NCBI RefSeq assembly: GCF_040183065.1 | Contig: NC_091126.1 | Location: forward strand, 143,301,204 to 143,365,203 | Length of the DNA: 64,000 nucleotides | Direction: 5' to 3' | From: Periplaneta americana | Lineage: Eukaryota; Arthropoda; Insecta; Blattodea; Blattidae | Shown: piece by piece, positions 44,375 to 57,269 of the stretch | How the letters are laid out: each line of letters begins with the position of its first letter | How positions within the stretch are numbered: the first letter of the stretch is position 1 | Made by a program: the position numbers and the translations under genes | The notes under the pieces: model-generated | The model's input: only the letters and a program-made list of their open reading frames with translations | Told to the model about the DNA's origin: nothing | Databases searched by the model: none

Positions 44375-44612
44375 ACGTTTGAGATGGGCAGGGCATGTAG
44401 CACGTATGGGCGAATCCAGAAATGCATATAGAGTGTTAGTTGGGAGGCCGGAGGAAAAAAGACCTTTAGGGAGGCCGAGACGTAGATGGGAAGATAATAT
44501 TAAAATGGGTTTGAGGGAGGTGGGATATGATAGAGAATGGATTAATCTTGCTCAGGTTAGGGACCAATGGCGGGCTTATGTGAGGGCGGCAATTAACCTC
44601 CGGGTTCCTTAA
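44375..44612 (+). pseudogene. Non-LTR retrotransposon ORF2, extreme C-terminus
   Basis: Reads MRWAGHVARMGESRNAYRVL, VGRPEEKRPLGRPRRRWEDN, IKMGLREVGYDREWINLAQV, RDQWRAYVRAAINLRVP and stops. This is the standard tail of a very common insect non-LTR family. A homologous, longer fragment lies on the minus strand at 63191-63749. The stop is followed within 10 bp by a (TTA)n tail, as in other copies of this group. Confidence 0.9.
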
Positions 44613-44615
44613 AAG

Positions 44616-44618
<3 letters not shown>

Positions 44619-44673
<55 letters not shown>
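44619..44673. repeat. (TTA)n tail
   Basis: About 18 units directly after the retroelement stop codon. Sequence 44680-45560 that follows has no recognised content. Confidence 0.95.
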
Positions 44674-44677
<4 letters not shown>

Positions 44678-45564
44678 CTCTTAAAAAAGAGTCTATTCCA
44701 ACACATGAAACAACCACTAAACTCGTCTGTGAAGAGCGCGCTCTACGTGCCTCCAGTACTGTTTCACAGAATCCGACTGCGATTATTACAATGCGGACTC
44801 CACGGAGAAGATAGCATCAAAAATAAACGGCTGTAATGAGTTCCAAAACACGAGCGGAGAAAGTGATGTTTTCCATTTCGTAAATATCAGCAACTTTTAT
44901 ACTGATAATATTGTAGATTGTATAGAATTAAAACCCGAGGCATTCACAAGATTTTCATTCCCTCTTTCCTACACTTCCAAACTTTTAATTACTCCCCGCT
45001 GATCCTGCGCCACAGATTGGATATTTGTTTCCTCGCGTCTGATGAGTCTACAGCAAACAATTTGCACACCAACTTTACATATCTTCTTACGCTATGAGGT
45101 TCGCCCGATTCATTACAGTCGCAGTTGAAAAAATCCTCAAAAGCATCTGATCTCAGTAACACTACGGTATACAGTTCAAACTTAACTTTCGAACAATTGT
45201 TGCCAGGTCGCTCACTAAAAGATAATATGATCACACATATTCATGGATTGTTCTACAATATGGTTCATATGGTACAATAATTTGACACAAATCCGTAAGA
45301 TCCAGGTTCACATCCCGGATGAAACGTTGATATTTAGGCTTATGTTCTTTTAATACAGATGTAATTCGCATTATTTTCCTTTGTTATTTTAAGTATTTGT
45401 TTCGCAACAAGCTGACCAGCTGACCACGTCACCAGGTAGTCTCGTGACTTATGAATTTCTGTAGTCCCGTCGCTCTAATTTCCGGCAGCCAATCGCGTTG
45501 CAGGTCGGCTACATTTAAACGTCTGCGTCTTGTGATTCGCTTATAAAGACGTTATTCATTTCCT

Positions 45565-45815
45565 AAGGCTCGATAAATGCTTAATATAATCGTCCGCCAT
45601 TTTGGCTCTTTCGTTGGCGTTCGCAGAAAGAACACGAAGACGTTATTTGCCGCTCAATTATTTGCTCAATTACAGTGCGTTTGATTTATTATCATAGGAG
45701 CTACGACATGATAATGTTTAACGGTGTGGCAAATAGATTTATTGCATGGTAGCTCGGCAACGAAAGAACAAAAATGGCGAACGATACTACCTACCTAGAC
45801 TTTATAGAGCCTTCA
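45565..45815. mobile_element. MITE, hAT-like
   Basis: AAGGCTCGATAAATGCTTAA ... CCGCCATTTTGGCTCTTTCG at the left is mirrored at the right (reverse: AAGGCTCTATAAAGTCTAGG ... GCCATTTTTGTTCTTTCG). The 8 bases outside are CATTTCCT and CACGTCCT, compatible with a worn 8-bp duplication. About 250 bp, no coding. Confidence 0.6.
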
Positions 45816-45949
45816 CGTCCTAAGACGTAAGCAAAGAGGAGGAGTCACGCCGGGAATAACAGCGTCGCGACTATAGTATTGATTCACAGATTCACAAAAT
45901 ATGAGGACGAAAAACCAAAGGACTAACTCCTTAAAGTACAGTAGATCAA

Positions 45950-46730
45950 TTATTTCATGGACGAAAAAGTTTGGACTGAAATTGAACTCAGAGAAATCAC
46001 AGGCAATTGTAAATGGACATCGACGACTTTTAAGTAAATAAACACAGGTGACTTATCTCCTGTTAAAATGAATGAATCTATTATCCCTTACAGTGATAGA
46101 GTCAAAAATCTAGGAATTTATATGGACAAAAACTTAAGTTGCAATATTCAAATCACACACACATGTAAAATAATTTTTATGAAAATTCACGCACTAAAAA
46201 GAATTCGAAATTTCCATCCGTTGCTTCTCAAGAAGAATTTAGTGAAGTCGCTTTTGATGCCGCATTTTGATTACTGTGACACTCTCTACACTGACCTTAA
46301 CATGAGACTGACAGACAGACTACAGCGTGTTCATAATGCATGTGTTCGATTTATTTGCAACGTCCGTAGATCTGATCGTATCACACCTTCACTAAATACT
46401 ATGCTGTCCTGGGTCCGTCTCAAAGAGAGTAGAACTATTCACTCTCTCACGTTACTCTTCAATATTCTTCAAACCTCTAACCCTAGCTACTTAGCTTCTC
46501 GTTTTCAACATTTGTCCTCATATCACGAAATAGATACTCGCTCACAACACCATATCACTCTCTCCATTCCTAAACACAGAACATCCTTCTACTCTTCATC
46601 TTTCACGGTCTCTGCAGCTCATCTCTGCAACCCTCTACCATAACATGTAAGAGACTGTCGGACATTGCCTAGTTTCAAAAATAAATTAAAATTGCACTTT
46701 TTCAATTTAGATTCCTTTCAGTTATAAGCC
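45950..46730 (+). pseudogene. Non-LTR reverse transcriptase fragment (same family as 38590)
   Basis: Begins with KKFGLKLNSEKSQAIVNGHR, changes frame, then a 191-codon frame from 46068: IPYSDRVKNLGIYMDKNLSC, IHALKRIRNFHPLLLKKNLV, MPHFDYCDTLYTDLN, RLQRVHNACVRFICNVRRSD, ITPSLNTMLSWVRLKE, FNILQTSNPSYLASRFQ. A stop at 46641 is followed by in-frame CRTLPSFKNKLKLHFFNL. GLKLN--KSQA is the motif shortly after the catalytic FADD box, which is missing. The 3' untranslated region ends in GCCAGTATAAATAAAG and a (TTA)n tail. Confidence 0.85.
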
Positions 46731-47172
46731 CTTTTCTCTGCGATAGCTTTCTAAAAATATATGCTATATATTTCTTTCCTTCCTTTCCCCTTTTTGTTCT
46801 CTTTATCAGCCGATGAATTTATTATCATAGCCTTTTTATTGTGAATTTTATTTAATATTCGCATTTCTTTTCTTTTTTATTATTATTTTATTACATTCCA
46901 TTTTGTTATATTCTACCTTACGTTTTCCATATTAACCATTTGTACTAAATGAGTTGCCTTTACTATATTTCAATGTATTTTCCTTTTTTTCTAGTATTGT
47001 ATAATTTTCATTTTGTTTAGTGTCGATTTTATTATGCTATTATTACTATTATTATTTTTTTAATATGTTAGTATTCTGTTTAACTTTTTGTTAAATTTTA
47101 ACTGCTTATATACTTTGTGACCTGGTAGAGTGTAAGAGAAAGCCTAGGGCCTCAACTCTGCCAGTATAAATA

Positions 47173-47175
<3 letters not shown>

Positions 47176-47249
<74 letters not shown>
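47176..47249. repeat. (TTA)n tail of the non-LTR copy
   Basis: About 24 units directly after the retroelement 3' untranslated region. 47260-47870 is unassigned AT-rich sequence. Confidence 0.95.
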
Positions 47250-47876
47250 GATCCTGATAGTTATTAAATTCGCAAACATTTCAAAATCACCAAAAACACG
47301 TGTGATTCACTATATTTATTCTTAAGTATGTTCTATAATTAGGCATGAAAAGCATATGTATTAATAGAGATGTAATTTGCTGTAAAAATACAGAAGGTTG
47401 CATAAATTCCCCATTCCTCTCTATACCGTTGACGAAAAATGTTGTGAATTGCGTTGAATTGTCAAATTTTGGCTTGGAATATTTGATCTCCTTCAGTGGC
47501 AGTTACTTGATGTGAAACATGGTTCAGTTTTTAATGTCAGATTGATAATGATTTAAAATGAATTATGTAAAGAAATTTCTACCGATCGTCCCTGTCAATG
47601 TTCTGTATTTATTCAAATCAAACACACAGAAATACTAAATTACATTCTTTCCGGAAGGACCACATCTGTCACATCTCTTTCCCTTTTGTGTACTTCTTCG
47701 TTAATAAATTTCTATTTCTTCTGCCATTTTTAATATTCTATTTTTCACCTTTCCTCTACTCCCTTTCATTATTTATTTATCTTCATTTATTTACTTTTCT
47801 TTGTTTTTCTTTTTCTCTGCTATTTATCAAACTCTCCATTCAATTTAGTCTGTACTGTACCTGTAAGACTACTAAA

Positions 47877-48166
47877 TAAGTGGGCCTATATCTGAAAATT
47901 TCACTTTTCTATAAAAAATGTTGAGAAAATATTCCTTTTGAATTAAAAAAGCAATCTTGTGAAAAATGAGCGTTAAAATTAAAACATACATTATTATAAT
48001 GCAATTATACTTCTGAGACAAATCTAAAAATAAACATGAATACAGTTTTAATAAGTTCTCTTCCCTTTATCCATTGAAACAGTGCGGCCATTCCTATATA
48101 TATAGCTCTCCTGAACTCTGAAGCGCGCGCTTGCTCCTAAGGGAATCAGTTGACATGACTGGTATA
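47877..48166 (+). repeat. Interspersed repeat, copy 1
   Basis: ATCTGAAAATTTCACTTTTC ... AATAAGTTCTCTTCCCTTTA ... CAGTTGACATGACTGG is colinear with 50101-50445. It lacks a block of about 75 bp present in the second copy. Class unknown. 48170-48980 that follows is unassigned. Confidence 0.8.
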
Positions 48167-48985
48167 GTCAAAAAACAAGGTACAATAAAAATGTAAGGAA
48201 AAAGTTTCTGATGTCACTGTACTTGTCCATTCGTTTTCAGACGAAGGAAAGAATTCCTCATCAAATGAAACAATCAGTTTCATAGTTGAAACTACGTTTT
48301 CGCTTTAGATGTCCGGGATATATTTGCAACAAAAGTTGCACAAATTTCTTCTAATTTATTTCTGTTATTTTTCTGCCCCTATGTTGAATTTATTGTAATG
48401 ACTCATATTATACTTCATAAAAGTTACCCATCTCAACTTCAACTTCAAGAAAAGTGAACAAAATAGAGTTCTCTCAGACTGCAGAACTTAGTCTACGCCA
48501 AAGGCCGAGTCTAAGGAAATTTTGCTGCGAATCTTCGTTCTCTCGTCACAAACTTCTGAAATGGACAGCACCACAGTGGTTATGAACCCTGACTAATTTG
48601 TCACTAATAACGAGTAGGTTACATTCCACCGAGAACCATCATCTGTCAGTGGTCGCCCCGACATCGAGGGTGACGTCAAGAAGCATCTCCAGAGAAACTC
48701 AAGGCAAAGAATGTACCGCACCGCAGACTTCAATACTAGGGACACAAACATCCTACACGGTATTCATAACATATAACTGCTGAGCGACTTGACGCCGGCA
48801 CCAAATGTAAGGATTCATTGTGGTAATCTGCATTTAGTTGTGTAACCCACAGGTGATGTTTTATGACAAAAATATAAAGTAGTTTAAGTTCCTCAAAAAT
48901 GTTACTTGGAAAATTACAGCGCAATATAAAACGTCACTACAATTTATTCCAAATATGAGAAATTACCGTCTTCTTACAATTAAGC

Positions 48986-48986
48986 C

Positions 48987-49051
<65 letters not shown>
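48986..49051. repeat. (TTA)n microsatellite
   Basis: About 22 units. 49060-49630 is unassigned. Confidence 0.96.
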
Positions 49052-49053
<2 letters not shown>

Positions 49054-49633
49054 TCACGAGAAATTATTATTATTTCTTTTCGTAAGGGTGTAGTTTCATT
49101 TCTCTATGTGATATCTTCCTAGCATTTAAACCAGTTAAATGTTAGGCTGTAAGGCCGCTAGCAAAATATTGTCGAAATGTATGGTATGTACTAGAATTGA
49201 ACAACGATCGAGATAGCAAGACTAAGAGCGCCCGCAAAGCCAAAAACCTGCACAGTATTGCCTACATCAGTGATGTCAAGGCAAGCGCATTTTTCTGACC
49301 TTGACGTCGTGCGCTGGCATCATGCGCTAGATATAGAATGAGGAAGGGTTGTGTATATGAATAAGCAGCCTGTTGGATTTAAAAAAACAGTGGTGCACAA
49401 ACTTCAAACGGAACGTGAAATTTTATGTCGTTATTTTATATGACCTCTTTCTGTTTGATATTATTGTCTGAAAGAAAGTACTAACACCAGTTTCTTAATA
49501 TTGCAGTTGTGTTTTAAACGTTAATAACACAGTAAAAAGTTAAGAAGGAATATTCACATAAATTCCATAGTAGTACAACTATATTGTACTAAATGAATGA
49601 AACACATCATTCATAAAGAAAGTTATATTCCAA

Positions 49634-49637
<4 letters not shown>

Positions 49638-49682
<45 letters not shown>
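49638..49682. repeat. (GA)n microsatellite
   Basis: About 22 GA units with one GC interruption. Confidence 0.96.
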
Positions 49683-49685
<3 letters not shown>

Positions 49686-50100
49686 AGTATGACATGATAA
49701 GCTGGAATTTATATTGATGATATCTTTGGCGTTATAAAAGTGATCAATAAACTAATCAAAACAATGCTATAGTACAAAGCAAAGTTACCTAGGTATATGT
49801 TTTATCTGTAACGAATATTATATAACAAAACTCTTATCGCAGTATGCTTTAGGGTGATATTGGTGAGCAACTTCCTATCACCAGAATATTAAATTATTTT
49901 CTCGAAATCTTCTGAAGCTACAGAGCTGACGATTATCTTTTGTTTATGATGTAACAGTAGTTGCTTTGTTTTATTAATTTCCTTAGAAACATTTTCCATG
50001 CGAATATTTTCAAAATTTTCAATGCACTATCTTCACTAATACGTATTTACGATACTTATATTAGATTTACGAAAACGTCACTTCAGTACCTGTCAGCTAC

Positions 50101-50445
50101 TAAATAAACATATCTGAAAATTTCACTTTTATACAAAATAAAGTTGAGAAAATATTCCTTTTGAATAAGAAACAAACTTGTGAAAAATGAGCATTAAAAC
50201 TAAACTTACATTCTTATAATGGACTTATACTTCTCAGACAAATCTAAAAATTAACATGGACACAGTTTTAATAAGTTCTCTTCCCTTTACCTATTGATTC
50301 AGTGCTGGTCATCCTTGTAAATAGCTCGACCAAGTGGCATATACTACCTCTTTCGTCTGTCCCTTTCCATTCCGCTGTAATGCGCTCAGGCTCTCCTGAG
50401 CTCTAAAGCGCGAACTTGCGCCTATGGGCATCAATTGACATGACT
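50101..50445 (+). repeat. Interspersed repeat, copy 2
   Basis: Same family as 47877-48166. It includes an additional segment around 50326-50400 (AAGTGGCATATACTACCTCT ... TAATGCGCTCAGG) between the shared blocks. Confidence 0.8.
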
Positions 50446-50755
50446 GGCCTACATCGTTGACTGCTTGTCAGTGAATTAAGCGAGTGTTCAAGTCATCGGA
50501 AGTGGTCAACTCTCGAATGTCAAGGAGCCTTGAATCGTCACAGTTATTTATACAAGGCTGAAATTTTATCTGTTTTGGCAACTGTTATATATGTATAAAC
50601 AATCAAGTAGCCTATTTGAAACATCATCTCTACCTTCCAGTATATGACATTGTAAGATATGGAAGTACAGACTCCCCTTAATAGAAAAGGGTGGGATTTA
50701 TTAAAGGGATGGTGGATCGAAAAGCAGAACTATGAATTGTAAAGTTGACCGACAT

Positions 50756-51048
50756 ACATCATATCATATCATATCATATCATATCATATCATATCATATC
50801 ATATCATATCATATCATATCACATCATATCACATCACATCACATCACATCACATCACATCACATCACATCACATCACATCACATCACATCACATCACATC
50901 ACATCACATCACATCACATCACATCACATCACATCACATCACATCACATCACATCACATCATATCATATCATATCACATCATATCATATCATATCATATC
51001 ATATCATATCATATCATATATCACATCACATCGTATCATACATCATAT
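50756..51048. repeat. Pentamer array (CATAT)n / (CATCA)n
   Basis: About 58 pentamers in a block pattern: ATATC units at both ends, a homogeneous ACATC core (about 50820-50960). Two frames stay open across it only because a pentamer repeat without stop codons is read in all registers. Confidence 0.97.
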
Positions 51049-51514
51049 TTCATATCAAAAAATTCACCATAAAATCATAGAGACAGTCAAAATTCGTGAC
51101 TCGCGAAATCGCGGAAAACCTAAAAACCAAATAAGCATAGTTTAAAACATGGTTAACATAAAAAATATCATATAATTACACGTTTCAACTCGCGAAAAAT
51201 CGCAAAAATCCTATGACTCGTGAATTTAGCCTATTTTATGTCGTTATTCGCGAAAATACGCAATTTTTAAGCAATGAATAAATACATTATCTACATTTGG
51301 AAATTTTAGAAGTTCTGCTTGAAAAATTCACAAGGTTTGGAATGCTGGCGCTAGATGGTGTGAGTTGAAATGGTTCGTAAACGGTTTGATGCAATTTAAA
51401 GCAGTTTGAATCCTCTCTTTGATCAGGTGCCAACCATAAAGAATCTATCACCTGATGTAGCAGTACATGCATACAGTGAACTGAAAGACATTGTTAAAAT
51501 AGTCCTGGACTTTC

Positions 51515-51715
51515 AGTGCGAGAAGGTTTGCTGTCATTACGTGAAGATCACAGTGATTTTGTGGATGGAGCACTCCAAGCTATATGGGTTCCAGTTTCTA
51601 ATGTTGACTGTCAACGTTTTTTTCACAGTTGTCGTGTGTGCTAACAAATAGAAGAACAAACCTTACAATGACAAACTTAAAACTGTTATCTGGGTACAAC
51701 TTCGAATGTTAAATT
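51515..51715 (+). pseudogene. hAT transposase C-terminal fragment
   Basis: Reads GLLSLREDHSDFVDGALQAI, WVPVSNVDCQRFF, then after a frameshift in a T7 run FSQLSCVLTNRRTNLTMTNL and KLLSGYNFEC, stop. The (P-SN-DCERFFS-Y--VLTNRR-NL---N) pattern fits the C-terminal dimerisation region of hAT-like transposases. No TIRs were located. Beyond it, 51720-53830 holds nothing I recognise. Confidence 0.5.
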
Positions 51716-53833
51716 ATGTTAAGTATCTTAGAATTGTTGTGAAGAGTAATCTCACTAGAGATTTTGATTTATCTAGAGAAAATCAAAACTCGAGTGAGAT
51801 TTAATTGGCTATTACACGATTAGAAGAAAGTATATAAAGATTAGAAGTCACGAAATATCTACTACAATAAAATATTAATTGACTTACGAAAATACAACTG
51901 TCTTCAAATGTATTATTGTACCACCGCAACATTACCAATATTACGCTATATGGCAGTAGTGTGTTATGATTAGCTGTTTTCTTCTTATCAGTTCTGCCAA
52001 CTATGGAATCTTCATTGAACTCTATGCATGGTTACTAGTCAAGAAGGCTTTGTTGATTCAGTTCCATTTTTATTAAAACAGTTACATTCCAATTCAATTA
52101 TCCGGAACCCAGTAATCAACGTCAATTGACATATGATTTTCAATAAATCTTAGTATTAAACAATCTCTGATATGTGAATATCCATAATATCATATAGCAG
52201 AAGCTATAACATAACCTAAATAATATAAATAAGTGTCAGAAAAGTTTTAATTAGGGATGTTGAAATAAAAAAATAAACATGAATAATTTTAAAAGGAACA
52301 ATTATTGAAAGTACAAATTTCAAATTTGAATGTTTTAGTGTTTGTTGGTTCAGTTGATGTTATATTGGACGTGTGCGTAAAAGAAGTGGAACTCGTTAAA
52401 GTACATGGTGTATTCCTCAACTTATTCAGGATTTCCGAATGGTGCTCTTCATTTATTTGTAAATAGGGTTCAGGGGCAAGTGATCTTTATTAATTCTTGT
52501 TCTTGAATGCCAATGCGAGTCATATTTGAAACTGCTGTGCATCGACTGGAGTGGTTTGTAATTTTTTTTTTTACCTCCAGACCAATGCAGTTTGAAATGT
52601 TGGCAAACAAAGAAACAAATGCTAGGGTAGTGATAAAAATAAACAAATGCTAGGGAAGCGATAAAATTAAACAAATGCTAGGGACACGATACAAGTGTGC
52701 GATAAGCAACCATGATTGGTTGAAAGACGTCCTTTCGTACCGTTTTATTGGTCAAAAGTAGTATGACGTAGTAAAAGTGTAATAGTCAACGTAAAACTTT
52801 GAAAATATAATTATAATTGTCAATTATCTTAAGCAACATAATAATTTAATAAAACAATTTGAAAATTTCAGGTTTACTCAAGAAATTTTCGTTTTCACTC
52901 AAGAATTTTTATCCTTTTTAACCAAGAATTTTAGCACCTTTTATTCAAGAATTTTAGCAATTTTTATTCAAGAATTTTGACTGTCTCTAATCATAGCATA
53001 ACCAAGAAACATAAAATTATTCAATCTTTGTAAAATTTTGTTTTCTAAATACATTTTAGTAGAAACAGGGTATTTTCCACAGAAGGCCATAATTATTCTT
53101 TGTTTTCGGATTCGGTATTTATTTCCGTGACATATCTTCCCAATAATATTGAAATTATTTACTGAGTAGGCCTACTGGAGATTGCTTTCGTTAAGTGCTA
53201 TTAGGTCAAAGGAATCATAGGAACTGTAAAGCAGAGCTCGTATTGTTCTTAATGCTTAAACATTTCGCTTGGCGAGGAACGTCCTCTGCGAGGAGCAGGA
53301 AGAGAGGTAGACGCGGCCGCGGGAGTACATCGCTTCTTGGCGAGGGATTGCAAGCTTAATACTCTTGAGTCACGCAGGTGTGAAGGCGGGAGACGTGGGA
53401 AATCAACGCAGTCAGCAACCCCCTCCACCTTTTAAACCTACAAATAACACCCTCTACCCCTCTGCCCTCCACGCCATTCCTTACTTAGACTTGGTTGCCC
53501 CATTTAAAACACTAGAAAGTTGGAATCGATACCCAACAGTATATAACCTTTAGCAGATCTCGTACAAGTCGGGTAAAGTTCCAGATGGAATAAAAAAAAT
53601 AAAAAAACAACTAAAGAGCAAAATACCTCAGTTCTCGGCACGAAAGAGACTCAAGCCCATGTTAATAAAACCTATTCGTACCGAGTCACACTGTAATCGG
53701 TAGGTTTGACGATCTAATTCACACATAGAATAGCCTTACAGTGACATCCACATTACAATTTCATTACTTCCGCATTAAGGTATCATATTTCACTATAGGA
53801 TGGGGCTCAGGATAATTAATTCTACCCATTATA

Positions 53834-55664
53834 CAGGGTGACAGGTAAGGTAGTACATTAATTGACAGGAGCCATAGATCACATTATTTAGAGTAAGTTT
53901 TGTCAAATAAAACAAATTATAGGACTTACGGATAGTGAGATAATTGCAAGTGTTTCGAAAGCGCTGACGGCAATTGCAAGATGTCTCAACGCCACATAAG
54001 TAGTACCCCACACTCCATGCGGTCAGCGACTTGAAGGGGGTGGGTTAAGTTCAACTACCTTTCACCGTGTACTTTCAGCGTATTCCGAATCTCACAGGAC
54101 CGGTGGACAACAATGATGTCACGCTGCAGCGAAATAGGAACAAAACTGCTGGAAGGATCGATGGCTGTCATGGCGACTGTATAAATTGTTGTCTGTGCTA
54201 TGCTAGCAAAATTTTTCGAAATTTCCGTACTACTAACTCGTTCAAAGAAAAGAGAGCATAAACAATTTATTTCTTGAACCGGTAGTAATAACTGGTCCGT
54301 TGACATGTTCGCTCATAAGCCATTAACATGTTTTTACATTGTGCTAATTACAAACAATACAGCAGAACTAAAGCAGAACACACCGCCATGACACAACATT
54401 GCACGATGTCATTCGTCTGCTAATTCCCGCCCTATACAAGAACCAATCAGATTCACTGATGGCGGCTGATGGAGACTGCCACCACCTCTGCAAGCTGATG
54501 GCACCGGTGCGACACCGGTGGAGCATCAGTGACTCCATCGGTGAAATTCGGAACACCGTGATGCCATCAAATTGCTCAGCGCTGAGATTCGGAATACGTT
54601 CTTTGCAAAAATGACCTACGTAAAATCCGGGTAGGGACGTAACTGTTATTTGTTTAGTTTGTGTAATTTCATGTCAGAAGATGTAAATTAATAACCCCAA
54701 TGAACAAAACAGCTCGTGTTCGGGCGCAGTTCAGCAATGAATACAGAATTATCAGCTTACAATACAATACACTAACATTTCAATACTAAGTATGGCGTAA
54801 TAATTTTAATGTAAGCAAGGATTACGTACAGTAATAACAAGAAATAACGTGAATATCAGGAAATTATGTCCAAATTGGTGAAAACACTTAGCATTGAAGT
54901 TGCAGTTACAATTAATGAAAAAAGAAACTGATGTAACTTTCTGAACAAGATGCAATTAACATCACAGTTTGTTGTTTTACGAATCACTAATTCTGGGCGT
55001 TAATAATGAAATAAAGAGTAATAAACTCTGTAAACCAAATTCCACTCACATCTTACAGGTACTATTCAAAACGTCCACCATCAGCATGCGTGCAACTTTC
55101 ACATCATCTAGTTTCTAGTCCAATTATGTCGAACTCTGGCCAGTAGTCCTTCATTATTCCGAATTTCTTCCGCGGCCTGGATCATGTCTAAGTACTCACG
55201 ATTTGTGAACTCTGGCATCTCGTAGTTTTGAAATAAACTAAACTGTATCGCTGTACGTCCAACTGCACACTAATGCCAAGTAAATATCACAACAGCTGAT
55301 CAGTTGCGAGTACTACGATACTGCCGTCCTGACAGCGATGCCAGATTTTTAGACCTTCTGTTCGTGACTCGACAATCAATGTTTGCAATGTTTCTTCAAT
55401 CGATTAATTCGTAATCTGTGAATTTTCTAATTAAAATACTGCTGCAACATGAACATAATAACAAACGTTCTCTTCGTTGTTATACAAGAAATTAAACGGT
55501 ATTTTAAACAATATTCGTAAAATTCGCGATCGAAATGTCGGCATAAAAGTATTATTTCTTCAAAAACCTCGCAAAAACGAGCAAAATGGTTTTATACTTT
55601 TTTGTTTGTCATATTTTAAGGAATCATATCCTACAATTAATGTACTACCTTACCTTCCACTCTG
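53834..55664 (-). mobile_element. Mariner-like element, about 1.8 kb, degraded
   Basis: CAGGGTGACAGGTAAGGTAG at the left is mirrored at the right (reverse: CAGAGTGGAAGGTAAGGTAG), continuing TACATTAATTG on both. TATA lies outside each end, so a TA duplication is compatible. Termini CAGGGTG and TA fit insect mariner/IS630-like elements. A possible transposase start is on the minus strand at 55100-55215; the remaining interior (54055-54620) has several short open frames but no named domain. Confidence 0.7.
55100..55215 (-). pseudogene. Possible transposase N-terminus
   Basis: Minus strand reads MPEFTNREYLDMIQAAEEIR then NNEGLLARVRHN and stops. The opening (EFTNREY-DMI) resembles the start of an insect mariner-related transposase group; the remainder does not continue. 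Confidence 0.4.
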
Positions 55665-55754
55665 TATACAATGTCCCGTGTCGTAGCTGCTTAGTCTAAA
55701 CTCTAAGGCGGGGTGTCTTAAGCAGACCCCAAATGGTCAATACTAATTGAATGA

Positions 55755-55945
55755 CTGAGTGATTGATTTCACGAGGAATGAATCCTTGCACTTGGGCCAT
55801 TTAGGCCCATTGTATGCCTTATATGCGATGACTATCTAAGTCTGATGTTGGCATTCGTGGATCCATGATGACAGGCGCGCCATCCTTCCTGGATCCTGCA
55901 TGTAAAGTCCCATCATCTACTGACGAGCCCGGAACCGCAAGTCCT
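55755..55945 (+). repeat. Interspersed repeat family D, copy 1
   Basis: GATTGATTTCACGAGG, AATCCTTGCACTTGGGCC, CGATGACTATCTAAGTC, GCCATCCTTCCTGG occur in the same order as in the reverse complement of 62190-62515. Confidence 0.75.
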
Positions 55946-56128
55946 TACAACCAGCATCATAAATCCGTAGTACTCGTCTACATCAACCAGTCTCTTTTTA
56001 TAATTATAGATGATAAATGAAAGGAGGGGGAAGTCGAATGTGTTTTGGATTAAAAGAGGAAAACTGAAGTAACCCGATAAAAACCGTCTGCGACGTTTGT
56101 ATTGTCCATGAAAAATTCCAGTCATAAG

Positions 56129-57265
56129 TAAGGCCGTGACATCGGCATATTTGTATTAGTTTCAGGTCGATTGAAGGTGTACACATGACGCCGGACGTGT
56201 TTCAATTACAGGTAGCGGAAGCGAATTTGACACACACCTAAGCAAGCACTTTCCGTGTTTTATATACGATTATTGCGTATTATAAAATCAAGACAATACA
56301 ATCGTTGTATACAAGGGTAAAGGGAGTCATACAGATGTTTGACGAAAACGATGCAGCTTCCATAAGTAATGCCCAAACTCTTTTTGGTGACCCAAATATT
56401 AAACAGTGTGAATATATTTCATCGAATTTTGTATTTATCCCCTCTACAATCGAATGTCTCGAAAAGACTCGTGTGAAATTGGTGGAGCAATTTCGATAGT
56501 AAATCATCTCATCATAAAAGTGAATGATCTGCAAGATGATATAAGCAAAAAGGTGTGTGCGAAAATGAACACAGTTATACACAAAAAACGGTGGTTTCAA
56601 TTCATTATGCAAAATTGCAAGAGTTTTGTCAGATTACAAGTGCGACTGTTATCAACTTGATGTAGAAATGGATGATGTGAAATATTTTACATATGCGCAC
56701 TTGGTTGCAGCCGTTGTTGAACGCAGTTTCTCCGCATACAAGCTTATACTATTCGACACTCGGCTGTCATTTTAATTTGAAACGCTGAAAATGAATGTTG
56801 TTTATTGCAGCAGGAACCGAAACCAGCCAAACAACATGCAAGAAAAGTAGGGTACGCAATAGATGTGATAATAAATTAATGTAACAGATAAATACAGGGA
56901 AAGCAAAATTGTACGCCATAAACGTTTTCGGCATTCTAAACCTGTAATGCAAAACTATTAAAAAAAAAACATCTTTTTAGACTTACATTTTACCACATTT
57001 ATGACAATTTAAGTATGATTTACAACAATTTATTCTCAACCATACAAGCAATTTAGACTTTTCCGGTATTAACCCTTATATACAATGATTGTATTGTATT
57101 GGTTTTATAATACGCAATAATTGTATACAAAACACGGAACGTGTTTGGTTAGGCGTGTGTCAAATTCGCTTCCGCTGCCTGTACTTGAAACACATCTACT
57201 ACATTCTGTCCGGCGTCGTGTGTTCACCTTCAATCTGATACAAATATACCGATGTCACGGCCCTA
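56129..57265 (+). mobile_element. hAT transposon with about 200-bp TIRs
   Basis: Left TAAGGCCGTGACATCGGCAT and right (reverse) TAGGGCCGTGACATCGGTAT begin inverted repeats that extend about 200 bp (CAGCGGAAGCGAATTTGACA, TATTGCGTATTATAAAA are shared). The outside 8-mers, GTCATAAG (56121-56128) and CTCATAAG (57266-57273), are an 8-bp duplication with one difference. Interior coding is a hAT transposase remnant. Confidence 0.87.
56305..56780 (+). pseudogene. hAT transposase remnant
   Basis: From 56305 the plus strand reads VIQMFDENDAASISNAQTLF, IPSTIECLEKTRVKLVEQFR, then in another frame IVNHLIIKVNDLQDDISKK; from about 56663 LVAAVVERSFSAYKLILFDT RLSF. The (V-ERSFS-YK-IL-D-R-SF) block is the C-terminal hAT signature. 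Several frame breaks; the catalytic N-terminal half is absent. Confidence 0.7.
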
Positions 57266-57269
57266 CTCA

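Noticed and set aside
45255-45330. Possible tRNA/SINE B box (GGTTCACATCC)
   Set aside because: No A box at the right spacing and no second copy.
47598-47879. 93-codon hydrophobic ORF
   Set aside because: Phe/Leu/Ser-rich translation of T-rich low-complexity DNA; no start context or conserved motif.
50756-51048. CRISPR-like array
   Set aside because: Continuous 5-base tandem units without spacers, in a eukaryotic context.
50732-51145. Long open frames over the pentamer array
   Set aside because: Reading a pentamer repeat without stop codons gives an open frame in any register; the protein is pure repeat.
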